Assembly: GCA_900169235.1 (NCBI GenBank)
Contig: FWCC01000513.1
Coordinates: forward strand, 1-33,256
Direction of reading: 5' to 3'
Source of the DNA: Zarea fungicola
Taxonomy: Eukaryota; Ascomycota; Sordariomycetes; Hypocreales; Cordycipitaceae
DNA length: 33,256 bases
The translations under genes and the position numbers were made by a program. Positions 31,305 to 33,256 of the stretch are shown here, in pieces (position 1 is the first letter of the stretch; each line of letters starts with the position of its first letter). The notes beneath the pieces are model-generated. The model ran no database searches and was not told the DNA's origin. It saw only the letters and a list, made by a program, of their open reading frames with translations.

Positions 31305-31412
31305 GAACTCAAGTCCGCGCCAAGGATTGAGCAACTCAGTTCTCTACTCGTCTTTCATTACTCTCCAGCTCTTAGGACCACTTTCGATCTACCCAAACAT
31401 CTACTACAAATC

Positions 31413-31994
31413 ATGTTATTCAAATCTGCCTCTATTATGTTGCTGGTTACTGCAGTCATCGGACGAGCTGTGCCAGACAATGCGGAAACTGCGGACCTCC
31501 AGTCTTGGCCGAGCCTACCGGACCAGAAGCAAGCGGAACTTGGTAGCTGGCATCTCTTAAACGACACAAAAGTCGCCAAGCGAACAAACGAACTAGAAAC
31601 TACTCTGCCCGATGGAAATGAATGTGATATCCAGGTATCATCAGGCTCGGGTACGCAGGGTTGGCTGCCCGGGGATTACCATACTCTGTTTGGTATTGCC
31701 GGATCGGCTTTGACCAACTCTATTGCAAGAAACAGCCGAACTCAGGTCGGACTCACCACCAGTATGACTGATCACAACGGCCACAATCACCAAGTCGACT
31801 GCGAGGTTACAGTTACAGGACAGTCTTATGTGTCCGTTGCTGGTGCATACCAAAACGTCCAGCAGGCGCTCGTGGCGGCCCAGGATCTCGCAGTCGAGGG
31901 GTGGACTGGATTGATTGGCACTTCCAGAAGCACATTGAGAATTTGGTTCGGCAATGTTGTTGCCATTTCAATTGCCGTCAATGTTCTCAACTAA
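31413..31994 (+). CDS. Secreted protein with signal peptide and Kex2-like site
   Basis: The ATG at 31413 gives a 193-residue intronless protein. An upstream in-frame extension to 31167 lacks an ATG that fits and crosses the TATA box, so this start is preferred. Residues 1-19 are a signal peptide (MLFKSAS, hydrophobic core, GRA). A Lys-Arg pair at 56-57 (VAKR/TNE) is a likely Kex2 cleavage site, making residues 20-57 a propeptide and leaving a mature protein of about 136 residues. The mature part has just two cysteines (71 and 130), probably one disulfide, and is rich in Gly, Ser, Thr and Val with a His/Asn cluster (HNGHNH at 121-126), suggesting a beta-rich fold. I recognise no named family. 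It may be an effector-like or antimicrobial secreted protein; that is inference. Confidence 0.7.
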   Translation: MLFKSASIMLLVTAVIGRAVPDNAETADLQSWPSLPDQKQAELGSWHLLNDTKVAKRTNELETTLPDGNECDIQVSSGSGTQGWLPGDYHTLFGIAGSALTNSIARNSRTQVGLTTSMTDHNGHNHQVDCEVTVTGQSYVSVAGAYQNVQQALVAAQDLAVEGWTGLIGTSRSTLRIWFGNVVAISIAVNVLN

Positions 31995-32819
31995 TACTGG
32001 GAAGTATGTCGGGGCTGCACCTATATGGCAGCTTGTTGGAAAAACGATGGCAAAAAAATAATTACTATTATTAGCTTGTTCTTCTTGCTTTGCATATTTC
32101 CAGGAGGAGTCTAGTAAGTGTAGTCATCTACTAGACAGTAGCAATTAGTAATAGTAACAGTGATGGTGCAATTCTTTTTTCACACCCTACAAGCTAACAC
32201 GACTCTACCGCGATATCCTTTGGTAGTACCAAAAGTTATAAAAGGTAATTATCTACATTGATGCTCGCTATAGCGTTGATGCCTAACTATTTGCTAGAAT
32301 TGATGTAGCTGAATGAGGATCGTTACATCATCCTGTCTTGCCTAGGGTAGCCTCATCGCCCCGCCATGGAGCTGCTTTCTTCACCGAGCCGACAGTGTCG
32401 AGGACAAAGGCCGGTTTTTACAGTCCACAAAGTACCTTATTAGGCTAGACATGGGTATTTTCTCCGCTAAACCCAGAGCAAATTTCTACTTAATAGGTAT
32501 CAATCATGTGTTACCTCCATACATATCTTAGAACTATACGGAGTATAGGCGGTTGCCATAGCCTAAAGTAAAGATCCTGCTTACCAACTTAGCCTATGAG
32601 TGAGGCTATAAGAGGGGTCTACAAGTGTCGCCTGTAGAAGTGTACCAAGCTTATATTTAGTCATAGTAGTTAGAAATTACTCTGCAGTAATAAAGTAACA
32701 ATGGTTTAGTAAAATCTACTTCTTATTCTTCTAATGAAAGAAAATAATATAATAAGAAAGCAGTACCTTTATGTACAGGGAACTTCACTTATTTAAATGT
32801 CTTTTAATAAACTGTTTGT
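31995..32819. other. AT-rich intergenic region, no gene seen
   Basis: The stretch following the secreted-protein gene has many stops in all frames. No RNA gene or repeat was recognised. Confidence 0.5.
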
Positions 32820-33227
32820 CGCAGCTGCCCGTCGCTGATGGTGGCACAGCTCCTCGACAACAAGAGAGGCTGCTAGATAGGCTATATTCATGTATTGGGG
32901 GGCTATCTGGTGCTAAATCTATCTAGGAAACACTTTATCATCCCCGCAGACTGCAAAAATTTGCCCATGTCGATAACAACGGCGTGCTGGCTATTCTCCG
33001 TCTCCCCGCCGATATCCGTGCGGTATTTGAAGAATTTACAAGTGCTCTGTTCTTTCCGCTCGAGCTGCATGAGGGGCCACATCCGCCTCAGACTCTTGAC
33101 CATTAACCTGGTTCGGAGCAGCTAACTATATCGGCATCACTGCTATGGGCAGTCTGAGCCCGGCAGTGGTTGTTGTTACAAACGCTACAACACGGGACGC
33201 GGGGCAGTGCTAGGCCGCCGAAAGGCT
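32820..33227 (+). pseudogene. Broken coding remnant at the right end
   Basis: After an acceptor-like TTTGTCGCAG (to about 32825) a frame reads DGGTAPRQQERLLDRLYSC until a TAG at 32924-32926. It then continues in the same frame through FAHVDNNGVLAILRLPADI and FEEFTSALFFPLELHEG to a TAA at 33104-33106. A further frame nearby reads ANYIGITAMGSLSPAVVVV before a TAG, so a frameshift seems likely near 33110-33120. Composition is clearly protein-like on all three pieces, but I recognise no family. It may be a decayed gene continuing beyond the window. Confidence 0.4.
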
Positions 33228-33256
33228 AGTACGCCCATGGCCCGATTAGGACATGT

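Noticed and set aside
31167..31412. 82-residue N-terminal extension of the secreted protein
   Set aside because: It would place the signal peptide inside the protein and put the TATA box within the coding region; the ATG at 31413 starts directly at the signal peptide.
1..33256. tRNA, rRNA or CRISPR arrays
   Set aside because: I looked for T-loop-like GGTTCGAATCC patterns and regularly spaced repeats and saw none convincing; the tandem arrays present have no spacers.

Overview
The window looks like nuclear DNA of a filamentous ascomycete, most likely a Sordariomycete and probably Hypocreales. This rests on several spliced genes with typical fungal introns (mostly 55-125 nt, GTAAGT/GTTAGT donors, CTAAC/CTGAC-like branch sites), CT-rich leaders, and recognisable fungal proteins: ERG24, a delta-8 sphingolipid desaturase, a Sec14/CSR1-like CRAL-TRIO protein, a GMC oxidoreductase and a KP4-like killer-toxin homologue. 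Species cannot be told from the sequence alone.

Layout. (1) 1-5.7 kb is gene-poor: a truncated GFA-domain ORF (-), a 214-aa AhpC/TSA-type peroxiredoxin-like gene (-), a possible cysteine-rich exon (+), and a small secreted cysteine-rich protein gene (+) interrupted by one in-frame TAA. (2) 5.7-11.5 kb holds a three-exon ERG24 sterol C-14 reductase (+), a frameshifted short-chain dehydrogenase (-), a KP4-like secreted protein (+), a membrane-protein fragment (-) and a sulfotransferase-like P-loop protein (-). (3) 11.5-14.4 kb holds decayed open frames and then a three-exon peroxisomal SCP2 protein (+). (4) 16-27 kb is the conserved-looking core: an intronless CRAL-TRIO protein (+), a four-exon delta-8 sphingolipid desaturase (+) and a DEAD-box RNA helicase (-), with one decayed gene at 19.8-20.3 kb. 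(5) 27-33 kb holds a four-exon GMC oxidoreductase (-), a secreted protein with a Kex2-like site (+), and a broken coding remnant running off the right end.

Functional theme. Four intact genes handle membrane lipids: ERG24 (ergosterol synthesis), SCP2 (lipid/sterol carrier ending in the PTS1-like AKL), CRAL-TRIO (phospholipid transfer) and the sphingolipid desaturase. They lie kilobases apart with unrelated genes between, so this is a theme and not a demonstrated cluster. The flanks resemble accessory regions: small secreted proteins with TATA boxes about 75-115 bp upstream, and several genes broken by premature TAA/TAG codons or frameshifts. I found no tRNA, rRNA, CRISPR array or intact transposon. 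No clearly new multi-gene system is visible. The best leads are the broken secreted-protein genes, the sterol-response-like site upstream of ERG24, and the tandem repeats flanking the desaturase.
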